Source of the DNA: Smallanthus sonchifolius
Taxonomy: Eukaryota; Streptophyta; Magnoliopsida; Asterales; Asteraceae
Direction of reading: 5' to 3'
Assembly: GCA_023525975.1 (NCBI GenBank)
Contig: CM042023.1
Span: forward strand, 2,653,501 to 2,717,500
Length of the DNA: 64,000 nt
The translations under genes were made by a program, and so were the position numbers. Of the stretch, positions 24,847 through 37,227 are shown piece by piece. The notes below the pieces were generated by a model, which did no database searches, had not been told where the DNA came from, and saw only the letters and a list, made by a program, of their open reading frames with translations. Each line of letters opens with the position of its first letter. The first letter of the stretch is position 1.

Positions 24847-25061
24847 AGTCAAATAAGCCGCTTGGATTGAAGAAGAAAGAAAGGAGGAAAGCTACGTATT
24901 GTTTTCACAACCCCAAAACGTACGTGGGTCACATGTCGTGTACAATAAGCAGTGCCACCTGGACAACTGAATTAATTTCCTGGGAAATGTAAACGTGTGT
25001 CTCCTGTCTTTGTTGTACAAAAATTATTGCCTTCACGTATTCCCACAATTTCTTAAACGGA

Positions 25062-25295
25062 AATTTTAGAGATACCGTCTATTTTTTGAACTATACATGC
25101 CTTAACCGTCATGTATAGGGCTAAATGTAACGTTTATGGAACCAAATGTCACATTTAGGGCACTCCGTCATCCTTATCTACCAGACTTTGGAATCAGCAC
25201 ACCAGAGAATGTCGGGATATATTGGTGGGTTTTTTAACGGTTGAGTTGGGTTTTAAGTTTGTGGTTGTGTATATGTCACATATAGGGCAATCTGT
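25062..25295. repeat. GTCACATATAGGGC-type terminal repeats (left copy)
   Basis: It contains AATGTCACATTTAGGGC plus CCGTCATCC, and ATGTCACATATAGGGCAA plus CTGTCACCC. The same text follows the MULE gene at 39465-39720, which links this border to the same repeat system. Confidence 0.55.
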
Positions 25296-25302
25296 CACCC
25301 CT

Positions 25303-25512
25303 TACTTATTTTTTTAATTTAGTTTTTTGTTTTTATCACGTTAAAAGTTTGTAAAAATCGGTAGTTATAGTTTTTAAAATCCGGTCACCTTGATTATCGT
25401 TTTGAGATGTAAAAGTGAATAACGACTTATTTTTCTAATTTAGTTTTTTGTTTTTATCACGTTAAGAGTTTGTAAAAATCGGTAGTTATAATTTTTAAAA
25501 TCCGGTCACGTC
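25303..25512. repeat. Two direct repeats of about 85 bp
   Basis: The unit starting ACTTATTTTT and containing TTTTTATCACGTTAA and AAATCGGTAGTTAT occurs at about 25303-25388 and again at about 25426-25510, with only a few differences. Confidence 0.85.
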
Positions 25513-25769
25513 TTTTTTATTATAAAACTAGTTTTGATTTTCAGTTTTAGATGTAAAACTAGGAGTTTTTTTCGCGTGTTAAACTACTCGTAAATAAAAT
25601 CACATATATAAACATCATATACAACCATTACAAACAACCAAACAAACACAACAAAACCATAATATCCATTACAAACAACCAAACAAACACAACCAAATAA
25701 AACTGCATAGATAAATACAATGAGTTTGTACAAATAAAACAAAAGTACAACTCTATCTAAACAATATAT

Positions 25770-27082
25770 CTACCCCTCTATCTCGTCATCACCCTCCGCA
25801 TCGGACCCACCCGCACCGGACGTGCTAGCACGGTCGTGGCCCAACTGCCGGGGTGGTGGTCTCAACAACGGCCTACCGGCGGCCCGATACTCCGCGACCG
25901 TGTGGTCGATGAGCCACTGCAGCATCTCCTCGGCGCGCGTGACCCTGGCCTGCGTATCCCGAATCATATCCAGTGTGGCAGCAGGCAACCGCACGACATG
26001 GTACACGCGCGGAGGATGCTGTGGCGGCACCGGCTCGACCGTCGGCTGAACCGGCTCATCCCCCCGCTGGCCAGCTCCTCAACCTGCTCAATCTGGACCT
26101 CGTGCGCAGCCAGTGCGTCGGGGTCCACCAACGGCTCGGGCACCCAGGCCTCCAACACGTCATATCTCCTCACCAAACTCCACTGCCCATCCGGGAACCT
26201 CCGGGAGATCCTCATCCCAGCCGTTGTGGCCCAGCCCACCACGTGGGGAGGAACCGCAGCCATAGGTAGCTCTGCCATAGCATGAGCGTATCCCAGGCCT
26301 CTGGCGATCTGCGACACGATGTTGCCGCCGACCAATGCCCCTCGTGACTGCCTGTGATAGTAACCGACAAAGTAATCCGCCAGACCACGAGCAAGGTGGC
26401 AGGGTGTGTGTGTGAGTAGACACTGAAGATAGAAGAGGTCTATGGCGGTGACCCTATCGGTGCCCTTGCCACGTCCAGCGATGGACGTGGCGATCAGTCG
26501 GTGCATGTAACGATAAAGAGGGTCTCGTATATGAGAGACCCTGCTATCGGCCCAAAACGCATGGTCACCAATCGCAGGCCACCAGACCCGATGTGCGTTA
26601 TCTGCCCCCATATAGATAGCCGTGGTGTAGATCGGATCCCGAGTCTCCTCCTCGGTATAGAGGTTGCTGACAACAACAAACCGTCTAAGGGACATACGAT
26701 GCACAACCCCGAACATGCGAAAACTAACCTCCGCGTCCACCCATCCCTCCGCAATATTAGTCTCGTCCAGCTCTGGCAATCCCGGCTCACGCAGACGGAA
26801 CACAAATGTAGAGTACACCTCGAGGGTAAGTTCTCGGTGTGCGGGCCAGCCCATAGTAAATAGACTATCCCACGGGCTATCCTTTCCAATAATCGTTGTC
26901 GCCCTCGCTAGCTCGCCAACCTCATCAAACCACTCCCGTGACAAAACGGTGTTGGGCTCCACCTTCCTCCTTCTAAGAGCCATAAACCGTCGGTGTGCAA
27001 GAGTACCCGCCTCAAACTGAAGGTGCGGGTAGTTGTCAATCCCTAGAATAAATCCCTGCTGCTCATCCTCGGAATTAGACAT
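25770..27082 (-). pseudogene. ATHILA ORF1-like retrotransposon protein, one frameshift
   Basis: The ATG is at 27082. The first 340 residues or so are continuous and contain WFDEVGE, RELTLEVYSTFVFRL, RMSLRRFVVV, YTEEET and HIRDPLYRYMHRLIATS, a pattern I recognise from the ATHILA ORF-1 (retrotransposon Orf1) family of plant gypsy elements; the function is unknown. In a G run at about 26056-26061 the reading shifts by one base; the following frame continues without a stop to 25770 and contains a predicted helical segment (TLDMIRDTQARVTRAEEML) and a Gly/Asp-rich tail. There is no LTR, primer-binding site or pol next to it. Base composition is clearly GC-richer than its surroundings. Without the frameshift it would be about 437 residues. 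Confidence 0.65.
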
Positions 27083-27702
27083 ATATGCGCATGAATCCGT
27101 ATTTATAATTAATTAAAATGTTTGTTAAACTAACGTTTAGGGTTTACGGTTTAAGGTTTAGATTTACGGTTTAAGGTTTAGGTTTATGGTGTAAGCTTAA
27201 TTAATTAAATTATTATTATAAGATTATATTATTATTACTATTATTATTATTATAATATTATATTATTATTATAAGAAGAAGATTATATTATTATTATTAT
27301 TATAAGATTATATTATTACTATAATTATTATTATTATAAGATTATATTATTATTATTATTATACACATATACACACACATACATACACATATACAACACA
27401 TATATACACATACATAAACATGTACAACACACATATACACACACATACATACACATATACAACACACATATATACACATATACCACCGTAAACCGCCGTA
27501 ACCCGCCATAAACCACCATAAACCTACACTAAATCTAAGGGCAAATCTAACAAATCTAAGGTATTAATCGGTTGAAAACGATAAAATTAGGGTCGTAAAA
27601 TTACTTACCTGGTTGCGGTAGTCGTCTCTGGCGGTCTTCTTCTCCGGCGGTCGTCTTCTACGGCAATCTTCTTCTCCGGCGGTCCTCGTCTCCGGTGGTT
27701 GC
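27083..27702. repeat. Simple-sequence and tandem repeats upstream of the ORF1-like gene
   Basis: In order: a degenerate GGTTTACGGTTTAA array (27135-27192); ATT-type microsatellites (27208-27360); ACACATATACAC arrays (27361-27484); CCGTAAACCGCC-like repeats (27485-27520); and four copies of a CTTCTTCTCCGGCGGTC unit of about 27 bp (27615-27700). No gene. Confidence 0.8.
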
Positions 27703-27933
27703 TGTCACACCCCAACCGACGGCGGAAACGTCGGGGCGGGACATGTAGACTGTTCATGAGCACAAGGTTTACTATATTGAAATATTTTAAATCATAACTT
27801 CATTTCAAATAACCAAAGACAATCAAGTTCAAACAAATACGAAAAGAAATGCATAATATTCTTTATTTAATTTTTAACTAAGTCCATGTCCTACGTGTAA
27901 CATATCTTGATCAACTCACACGTTATCACCTTG
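27703..27933 (-). repeat. Gypsy 3' LTR remnant
   Basis: It matches 32672-32895 closely. It stops abruptly at GTTATCACC, where the RNase H coding sequence begins; about 2.6 kb of this LTR has been lost. Confidence 0.93.
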
Positions 27934-30900
27934 CCTCGTTGCATGAGAACACAACCAAGACCTTGGTTGGAGGCATCACAGTAGACAACTAAATCATCAT
28001 TCCCATCAGGGAGAGTTAGTATAGGAGCATTGCACAGCTTTTGCTTGAGAGTTTGGAAAGCTTCTTCTTACTTTGGTCCCCATTCATAAGGTTTACCCTT
28101 GTGTGTCAAAGCGGTGAGGGGTACAGCAATCTTGGAGAAATTTGAGATGAACCGACGATAATATCCCGCAAGACAAAGAAACGAACGAACTTCAGTGTGG
28201 GTCTTAGGGGTATTCCAATTCTTAACAGCTTCGATCTTAGCAGGGTCAATGACGTGAGGTCGAAGTCTCACTCAAAAATAAACCAATTACAACTAAATAG
28301 CTAGCGGTAAGTGGGTATCGAACACGAGGAGTTTGTGGAAAATGTGTTATCTAAATAGCTTTTATAGTAAACTAAAATTAAACTAGATTGTAGAAATGTA
28401 ATTTCCAGAATTTTGATTGTTGGTTTTGAAAACTAGAATTATCTAAATTAATCGCAAATCAAAATATTGTAATTCAGAAATGAGAGAGTATGTCTTCCCC
28501 CGGTTTCAGGTTTCCATGAATGATAATACTGATGTTTAATTAGGAAGAACTACATAGACATAGTTCATGAAAATATGTTTGATTGTGATAAAAAGGGACC
28601 AAGTGCTTGGATTACAAGAACCCAAGATTGTCACCCGATGATCAATTAAATATATCCAACCCCGAATTCCTCCCAATAAATCTCGATTGCCAGCGGCACC
28701 AAGAACTGATGGTTTAGAAAACGATGTTAAACAATATCAACGATTACAATCAAACACATAAACACCACAATAACACAACCAAAATGATTAGATTATTGTC
28801 CTACAAATAACATAAACATCAACAAACATTCAAAAGATAAACCTTACAATCCGGAGGAAAACATATGAAAACTTAGCCACACATCGTTCGGTTGATCATC
28901 ATCAAGCAACTATCAATGTTCATGTGAATCAAAAACACCAACCCAATTGTTCCAAATTGCTTCTAACCAAGAAAATCACCCAAAATCGCCCCCTGGAACT
29001 GCTGCAAAACGTCTCCCAATGATTGGATATGAAAAGCCCCTTGAAGAACTGTTTTAATAGGGCAGTTACACTTTTCACGCCAGTGACCACCGTAAGCTAC
29101 GGTATCTACCGTAGCTTACGGTAGCTTTAAAAGTGCTACGGTGGGTCTCTACTGCCTTACAGTGGAAGAAAAGTGCTGGGGGCTACCGTAACTTACGGTA
29201 GCCACCGTAAGCTACGGTAGGCTTCAGCATGCAATTTTGTTTTCTTCATAACTTTTTCGTTTCAACTCCGTTTTCTTCGCCGTTTGCGCCCACGTTCTCG
29301 TAATTTCTTCCTCTATCATGTTATCTTCTTAATTCTTCAATTCAAAGAAATTATTTTTTTCACCTATGCTCCGTCTTTCACTCTCCAATCCATCCGCGTT
29401 TATTCGAACCTTCATTTCCACACTTTTAAGCTCCGAATGTACCTGAAACACAAGCAAACGTAGTCATCTAATTCTAGACAATTACTCGATTAAATGTAGG
29501 ATTAAAATACCATTTATAGCTCTTAAGGGTCGTCCTACGGACCACCCGTCAGTCAACATGAATACCCTTTTCATTGACGATATGACCTAAGAATTGAACC
29601 TCCTTTAGCCAAAATTCACATTTTGAGAACTTGGCATTTAGTTGCTCTTTCCTCAAGAGATCCAAAACCGACCTAAGGTGTTGCTCATGATCGGCCTTGG
29701 TCTTCGAGTAGATTAAGATATCGTCAATGAAGACGATCACAAATTTGTCAAGATACGGTTTGCACACACGATTCATGAGGTCCATGAAAACCACGGGTAC
29801 ATTGGTTAACCCAAAAGGCATAACCATGAACTCGTAGTGGCCATATCTTGTTCGGAAGGCAGTCTTTGGAATATCTTCCTCTTGCACACGGAGTTGATGA
29901 TAACCAGATCGAAGATCAATCTTCGAGAAACAAGTAGAGCCTTGAAGTTGATCAAAGAGGTCATCAATTCTTGGCAATGGATAACGGTTCTTGATGGTAA
30001 GCTTGTTGAGTTCTCGGTAGTCAATACACATGCGGAATGATCCATCCTTCTTCTTGACGAATAAGACAGGTGCACCCCACGGTGAATGACTTGGACAGAT
30101 GAAGCCCTTGTCGGAGAGCTCTTGGAGTTGGCTTGCAAGTTCTTGCATTTCGGAAGGTACAAGACGATATGGAGCTCTAGCCACGGGGTTAGCTCCGGGC
30201 ACAAGATCAAAGCGAAATTCTACTTGTCGGATGGGTGGAAGGCCAATAGATCTTCGGGGAATACTTCGGGAAAATCCCGGATGACGGGGATGTCTTGAAT
30301 ACTCTTCTCTTTGACATCCTTTTGAACAACATGAGCTAAGAAGGCCACGTACTTCTTTCGTAAGTACTTTTGAGCAGTAGTGCATGACATCAGCTTGAGT
30401 CCTTTTCAAGGCTTTTCACCAAAGACTCTTAACGTTTCTCCCGACGGTAGAGGTATTCGGATGCACTTCTCAAAACAGATGACTTCGGCATGATGCTTCG
30501 ACAGCCAATCCATGCCTATGATGATGTCCAAACTTCCCAGTGGCATTGGTACGAGGTTGATTGAAAACGTATGATCATTAAGTTCTAGAGAGCAGTTAGG
30601 GATAATGGAGTCAATTGTAAGAGAGTCACCATTTGCTACTTTTACGATGAAGGTTTTCTCTAGTTTGGATCGTGTTTTTGCAAGTAAGGATTCAAAGTTA
30701 TGTGACACAAAACTCTTATCTGCACCGGTATCAAATAAAATGGAGGCATATTGACTATTAACAAGGAACGTACCGTTGACCACATCATTGTTGGCCTGAG
30801 CTTCATTGGCGTTTATGTTGAAAGCACGCCCACGAGCTCCGCCTTGCCTAGCATTGATAAGCTTTGGGCACTGATCACGGAAATGATTCGGGTTGCCACA

Positions 30901-31959
30901 TTCATAACAGGCACGCCCATTTGCAATAGCGGGGACACCTTGATTAGCCACTTGCTGGTTGGTTCGGGTTGGTGGGTTGACTTGACCTGCAAGTGCCTTG
31001 GATCTACACACATTGACCGTATGGTCGTATTTTCCACAATGGGTGCAAAGGCGGCAGGGGATGTTCTGGAGGTGGTGATAATTGTAGGTGGCACAGAGTG
31101 GGTAGACCCCAACATATGGCTTCTTGACTGGTGCTTGAGTCATGGGGGCAACTTGATTAACAGGGGTAGCAGGAGTGACCACAACATAATTCTTAGCCTT
31201 TCTCTTCTTATTATTGTGGTACGGTTCAGTTTTGGCTTCTTTTTTATGTGTAGGAGGGGTTGTGGTGTCGGGAACTTTCTTGGTGCCTTTTCTAGTAAGA
31301 GTTCCTGCTTTTACATGATTGTCGGTCAAAGTAGCAGATAGTTGGATAGCATCTTCGAGTGTTGCGGGATTTCTCCCTAAGACGATATCCTGAATCTGCC
31401 TAGGCAATCCACCAATGTACTTCTCAATGCAGCGGGATAACGGTGTGACCATATGGGGTACAAGGAGACTCAGCTCATGGAACCGGGTTATATAAGCCAA
31501 ACTTTCACCACTGTCTTGGGTAAGATCCCAAAACTCAGCTTCCAGCTTTTTCACCTCGTTCCGAGGACAGAACTCTTCGGTCATTAATCTCTTAACCTCA
31601 TCCCACGGTAAGGCCATTGCTGTTTCCATACCTCTAGTCCTTTTTTCTCCATTCCCCCACGTGGGTGCCTGTTTTTGAAAGACACTTGTGGCATGACGAA
31701 CACGAAGGTTATCAGGGTAGTAACTATTGAGGAAGGTGCCCTCAATACTTTCAAACCATTGAAGGAGTCCTGTGGCTCCCTCGGTACCATAGAACTTAAG
31801 AGGGTTGCATGAATTGAAGTGTTTGAAGGTGCATTGTGGTGGGTTGGCACCACCACCACCATTAGTTCCATGGTTAACACTGGTGGCTCCGTTAACTTGG
31901 GTGAGTTGAGTTACAAGTTGTGCAAGGATAGCAGCAACGTCGGTGTTGTTGTTGGTCAC
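27934..31959 (-). pseudogene. Gypsy gag-pol polyprotein, broken and truncated
   Basis: The ATG is at 31959. Visible domains: retrotransposon GAG; zinc knuckle CYECGNPNHFRDQC (near 30890); protease ILFDTGADKSFVS (near 30740); reverse transcriptase with [10 protein letters not shown] and [10 protein letters not shown] (30030-29700); then [12 protein letters not shown] and the RNase H start VVYCDASNQGLGCV (near 27960). Damage: a TGA at 30406-30408, a one-base frameshift near 30244, a solo LTR inserted at 28250-29551, a TAA at 28068-28070, and a deletion at 27933 removing the rest of RNase H, integrase and the C-terminus. The last pol residues run into LTR sequence at a GTGATAA junction. Confidence 0.92.
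28250..29551. mobile_element. Solo LTR inserted in gypsy pol
   Basis: A 1302-bp insert with ends TGACG...CGTCA and the perfect 5-bp TSD GTCAA at 28245-28249 and 29552-29556. It interrupts the polyprotein exactly between ...GIHV and DPAK. It contains no coding sequence, as expected for a solo LTR left after unequal recombination. At 29085-29225 it holds repeated self-complementary CCGTAAGCTACGG blocks. Confidence 0.88.
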
Positions 31960-32671
31960 GGCGGGGAGGCATTCTACAGATTTTCACAAGACAAGAAAAA
32001 AATATAAGAACTTGTGAGAGTTGCTTGGATTTTAAAAGGATAAGATAATAAATAAAATGGTTAATCATAGTTTGGATTGTACTCAAATAGTGACATAATC
32101 ACTTGAATACTATGACACATTAAGGTTAATTAAACTTATATAACTTTCAAGGAGACGTGCTTTAGCCTATAAGTAAACACTCATCGCGGGAATTCCCAGG
32201 AAAGCATACGGGTCCCTCGGTTGATTGGGATTTATACGAAATGCTTTCCTAGACAGAAAACTCAGAATACAGGTGTCACCCTTCCAGATTGCACGTGTCC
32301 TCTAATAATTAACAAAGTTTAAAACCTTAATGAAGAAATAAATAAATTTTATAGATTTCGATTCATAAAGTTTCCACATGCTATGACGGGGATGATAGAG
32401 AAGCAGGTAAGAAAGTTATGAGGCTTAGGGTATGGGTAGGGATATTGTTTATTTAATTTATTATTTAAGTATAGTTTAATAAGTCATAAAAAAAAAATTT
32501 ACAAGTAAGGCATAAAATGAAATACTAATTAACATAGTAAGCATGTAACACATAGCATATAGTACATAACACATAATCATGCAGCATGGCATAATGGGTG
32601 TCCTAAAGTTATAGTCTAGGTCAAAGGTGTCTAATAACCTAGTTCCCTATAACCTGGCTCTGATACCAATC

Positions 32672-35483
32672 TGTCACACCCCAACCGACGGCGGAAACAT
32701 CGGGGCGGGATATGTAGACTGTTCATGAGCACAAGGTTTACTATATTGAAATACTAATTAACTTCGTTTCAAATAACCAAAGACAATCAAGTTCAAACAA
32801 ATACGAAAAGAAATGCATAATATTTTTTATTTAATTTTTAACTAAGTCCATGTCCTACGTGTAGCATATCTTGATCAACTCACACGTTATCACCTGAAAC
32901 ATGAATAAAATAATGTCAACTAAAAAGTTGGTGAGCATACACAGGTTTGTACATAGATAGTATATAGTTGTGAAAGATCAAATCCTTACATATCATGAAT
33001 AAATAAGGCATTTATGGGGTGTAACTAATGTGTAACTAAAGTACAATCAAACCTTTGTAACTAGCATGCAAATTATGTTGTCGGTAACAATCACCCCAAT
33101 CTGGGTGGGTTTGTCAGACTCAATAGATCTATCATTGTTAACCGTCGGCTTATTAGTTAATGATTGCACATGAAATTGCACACAAATAGTTAACACGTAT
33201 AGCACTCAAACATAAAGCTCAAATTTTTGCACACATGAATGTAAATAGGATTTGTGTTTTGTGTAGTTTGTGTAAGTGTAAATAGTTGTATGTATAGAGT
33301 TCATGTTTCACCCCAAAAGTGTAAAAGAGTAAAAAGGGGCTATGTAATACTCACCTGATTAGAGGTGTAGCTAACACGCACGGCTAGACGGTAGAATGAT
33401 GATTGAAACCTCACAAGGTTAACCTAATGTGTAATAAATGTTGAATTACTAATGTATCCAAAAATCTGAGTCTAAGACTATGATTTAATTGAGTGTGTGT
33501 ACAAAGGTTTTGAGTTGAGGGTGTTTGTGATTTACACGATGTAATATTAAATCAAATAGTTTATAAAATAATTGAATCTGGGTTTGGGTTGGATAACTAA
33601 ATAAATCAATAATTATTATTTATTTATTTAGTTAGGAAAAATAGTATAGATATTATATTTATTTAAATATGATTTAAATAAATGATATTCTTATTTATTT
33701 ATAAGAATGTGTGTTCTATATTAAATATAAATTAAATAAATAATTTTACTTTATTTATTTATTTATGAAGATGTGTATAAAATCTAATAAATATACATTT
33801 AGCTCTTTAGTGTAAATTATATAAATAATAAATAAATTTATTTATTTATTTACCATTTAAAATAAGTATTTGTTTGTTTTAAATAAAGTTAAAATTTTAT
33901 AAAACTTTATAAACTTTGTTTTCAAGGAAAAGTATTTTATAAAAATATTTTAATCATATTTCTAATGTGAAAAAAAAAATATTACTTTGTAAAATGTCTT
34001 TATATAATTTTTTGTTAATTAATTAAAATGACATTTTAACAATTAATTTGTAATAATAGTGATTTTATATTGAAAATTATAAAATTTGGTTTCATTCTGT
34101 TCAAAATGTTGTAGGGTTTATAAAAATAATTTTTATGTAAATTTTAGAGCTTTAAAAATGATTTAAAAAAATAAAAGAACGCCACCCGGCTCGAACCCGG
34201 GTGGGTTCTGTGAGAGTTTAGTGTTCTACCACTGGACCAGGGACTCAAGCCTTGTAATTGATCCGATTCGAAGTGGATTAAACCCATGCCTGCGAAGGAG
34301 CCGGATCTGGTTTAATGACATACGCAAAAAGGGCCGACCAGTTACGGCTTGGGGGTTTCGAACCCTGGCCACGTGGTCTGATGGTGCAGTGACTAAACCA
34401 CTCAGACCAGGTGGTCTCGCTGGTCTTTACCTGAATAGAATAAATTAAATACTAACAATCGATTTATCCGGTTTCCCCAAATCAGATTTCGAGCAAAGCG
34501 ACCAAGAACCCTAAATCCAATTGGTCTCGATAGATTATGATAGCTCGAATTGATAAGGGGCTAACGATCAGGACTCAAATACGAACCTAATGAGCTAAAA
34601 CTTACTCGTTAAGATTGGGCAACGAATGCAGTCGGCTACGATTTCAGTTTCGAAGTTCTTGGTGGTCGACAGAAATTCAGAGGTGTAATAGGGTTCGATT
34701 GAGAGTTGGGAGGGTTTGAGTGATCGTATACGAGAGTGAGAGAGGGATTTAATTTGATTAATTTCATTCGGATAAACCAGTTCGAATTTCAAATTGACCG
34801 GAATGTTTGGGGAGACTGTTTACGCGTTAATCCATTGAATTGGGGATGAATTTGGTCTTGTTAGTGGTCTAGGTACACGCAAGGTTGATTGAGGAGTGAA
34901 TTTCAGGATTGGAACGCGTTAATCTCACGAATTGAATCCTGAATTGAAACGAATTTGACTATCTAAAGTCAATTCGTTCAAATTTTGAATTAACCGCTTA
35001 ATTGATCGAATTTAGTTGTTGAAAGGGCCTGATTTGGGTTGATTTGTTGCGGGTACACGAGATAGAACCCACTGGACTCGATTGTTCCCACATCATGGCT
35101 TGGATTTGAAGGGATTCGGCCCTTTTGACTTTTAAAAGTCAAACAGGTGGGTTTGTTTAAGTCTTGGCCCAATTTGCGACTTCAAGATGTAAATTAAGGT
35201 GATAGGTTTCAAACCATTGTGTGGGATCACTTGTCAATTGTATGTTTGTACGTATGTATGTATTCATGTGATGTATTAATGTATATATACATATATATAT
35301 GTTTAAGTATTTATTTATATATATATAGGGATTTTTGAATAAACGTGAATCGAACTTTGAGGATTCGTACTGATACTAGGGTTTAGTTGCTTGCACAAAA
35401 ATTTAAACGTTGCATTAGAACTGGAATTGAATTGCTTTACATTGAATTAAAAATAAAGAAAAATAAAGATCAGAAATGTCACA
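32672..35483 (-). repeat. Gypsy 5' LTR (2.8 kb)
   Basis: It begins next to the primer-binding site and ends at TGTCACA before the TSD. It contains AT-rich TTTATTTATTTA stretches (33600-33850) and two tRNA-like Pol III-type modules (34181-34430). It has no convincing ORF. Confidence 0.85.
34181..34430 (-). other. Two tRNA-like Pol III promoter modules within the gypsy LTR
   Basis: On the minus strand, module 1 (about 34415-34330) has CTGGTCTGAGTGG and GGGTTCGAAACCC. Module 2 (about 34250-34181) has TGGTCCAGTGGTAGAA and GGGTTCGAGCC, followed by TTCTTTT. Spacing and boxes resemble tRNA A and B boxes. Neither folds as a complete tRNA by eye, so they may be SINE or tRNA-pseudogene remnants. Confidence 0.5.
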
Positions 35484-35660
35484 GTTGCGGTGGTGTGTGA
35501 GAGAGAGACGGTGGTTGCGGTGGTGTGTGAGAAAGGCGGTGAAGGTGGTGGAGGAAGACGGTGGTGTGAGGAAGATGGTGACGGGTTGCGGTGGCGGTGG
35601 ACGGTGGTTGCGGTGGTGGTGTGAGGAAGCGGTGACAGGGTATGTGGGTTGTGAGGTCTA
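35484..35660 (+). repeat. G-rich GGTGGTTGCGGTGG tandem repeats
   Basis: Repeated GGTGGTGTGTGAGA / GGTTGCGGTGG units. Before the gypsy insertion this was continuous with the CCGGCGGT repeats ending at 27702. The G runs are mostly GG, so only weak quadruplex potential is expected. Confidence 0.6.
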
Positions 35661-35677
35661 TATGTAACAGATACGAA

Positions 35678-35890
35678 GCAACAGTCACGTATGGACCTAA
35701 ACGTGACCACTATGGGATTCCCATCAAGGTCACCTATAGACCTAAACGTGACCTTTAACCTTTAATGGGATTCCCATAAAGGTCACGTATGGACCTAAAC
35801 GTGACCTTTAACCTTTATTGGGATTCACATTTGACAGAGATGTCTGTCACCTAAATAATATCCACAAAGGTCACGTATGGACCTAACAGT
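35678..35890. repeat. GTCACGTAT...ACGTGAC palindromic repeat cluster (left)
   Basis: Four copies of GTCACGTATGGACCTAAACG + TGAC or near variants, separated by TTTAACCTTTAATGGGATTC-type linkers. It reappears inverted at 38340-38690. Confidence 0.85.
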
Positions 35891-35899
35891 AACCGTTCA

Positions 35900-37125
35900 G
35901 TGCTCACCTTTTTAATTTTAGATCACCTTTCGACCTACCCGTCACCTTTTGATTTGTACGGGTCGCGTTTCATTACCTTTTATGCGCACCTACATACACA
36001 TATTGATCACAAATCGTCTTCAAATACGTTCGTATATATACATATATATAGTCATATTACATACATACATACATACATACATGTATACAGCCATCCATCA
36101 ATCCATACATGCATGCCAACATACATCTATACATACATACATGCATACATACATACATACATATAGTCATATTACATACATGCAAGCATACATGCATACA
36201 TATAGTCATATTACATACATACAGGCATACATACATATAGTCATATTACATACATACATGCATACATACATACATGCATCCATACGTACATACATACAGT
36301 CATATTACATACATAAAGGCATACATACATACAAGCATACATACATACATACATACATGCATGCATACATACATACATGTATCCATACATACATGCATGC
36401 ATGCATACATGCATCCATACATACATACATACATACATCCATACATACATTTACTGTTTATGTACGTATGTATGTATGTATGTATATATGCATGTATGTA
36501 TGTGTGTACGTATGTATGTATGCATGTATGTATGTATGTATGCATGTATGTATGTATATATGTATGCTTATATGTATGTAATATGACTATATGTATGTAT
36601 GTATGTACGTATGGACGTACGTATGTATATATGCCTGTATGTATGTAATATGACTATACGTATGTATGCCTATATGTATGTAATATGACTATATGTATGT
36701 ATGTACGATGACTATATGTATGTATGTATGTATGCATGCATGTATGTATGTAATATGACTATATGTATGCATGCATGGATTGATGTATGTATGTATGCAT
36801 GTATGTATCTATGGATGTATGTATGCATGTATGTATGGATGTATGTAGGTATGCATGCATGCATGCATGTATGGATTGATGGATGGCTGTATACATGTAT
36901 GTATGGATGGATGGCTGTATACATGTATGTTTGTATGCATGCATGCATGTATGTAATATGACTATATATATGTATATACGAACGTATTTGAAGACGATTT
37001 GTGATCAATATATGTATGTAGGTGCGCTTAAACAGAAATGAAATGCGACCCGTACACATCAAAAGGTGACGGATAGGTCGAAAGGTGAGCTAAAATTCAA
37101 AAGGTGAGCTCTGAAAGGTGAGGGT
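35900..37125. repeat. Giant palindrome built on (ACAT)n / (ATGT)n
   Basis: The left arm has CACCTTTCGACC, ACGGGTCGCGTTTCATT, GCGCACCTACATAC, GATCACAAATCGTCTTC and GTCATATTACATAC units. The same elements return inverted in the right arm. The strand changes from CATAC-rich to GTATG-rich at about 36450-36465. The arms are about 550-600 bp. All ORFs here are repeat translations. Confidence 0.9.
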
Positions 37126-37186
37126 TAGGTCTAAATGTCACGTAAAAATCTCGGATATACGTGGAGGTTAGCCTGTAAACAGCACC

Positions 37187-37227
<41 letters not shown>

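Larger units (their letters stand above)
27703..35483 (-). mobile_element. Ty3/gypsy LTR retrotransposon with long LTRs, internally deleted
   Basis: The 5-bp TSD GTTGC lies at 27698-27702 and 35484-35488. The minus-strand element has a complete 5' LTR (32672-35483, 2812 bp, TGTGACAT...TGTGACA), a tRNA-Met primer-binding site (about 32656-32671), gag-pol (31959 to about 27934) and only 231 bp of the 3' LTR (27703-27933). A deletion fused RNase H to the 3' LTR at about 27933. The TG...CA ends and matching TSD define the limits. The long LTR and fused gag-pol suggest a Tekay/Del-type chromovirus, but the integrase and chromodomain are missing, so the lineage is inferred. Confidence 0.93.

Noticed and set aside
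27135..27192. Interstitial telomere repeats
   Set aside because: The unit GGTTTACGGTTTAAG differs from the plant telomere TTTAGGG and is degenerate.
30751..31341. Plus-strand ORF of 196 codons
   Set aside because: A shadow opposite the gypsy GAG; the minus-strand frame has all the domain motifs.
34181..34430. True tRNA genes
   Set aside because: A- and B-box-like motifs are present, but acceptor and anticodon stems do not form convincingly by eye.
35484..35660. Strong G-quadruplex array
   Set aside because: The G runs are mostly two long, too short for a firm call.
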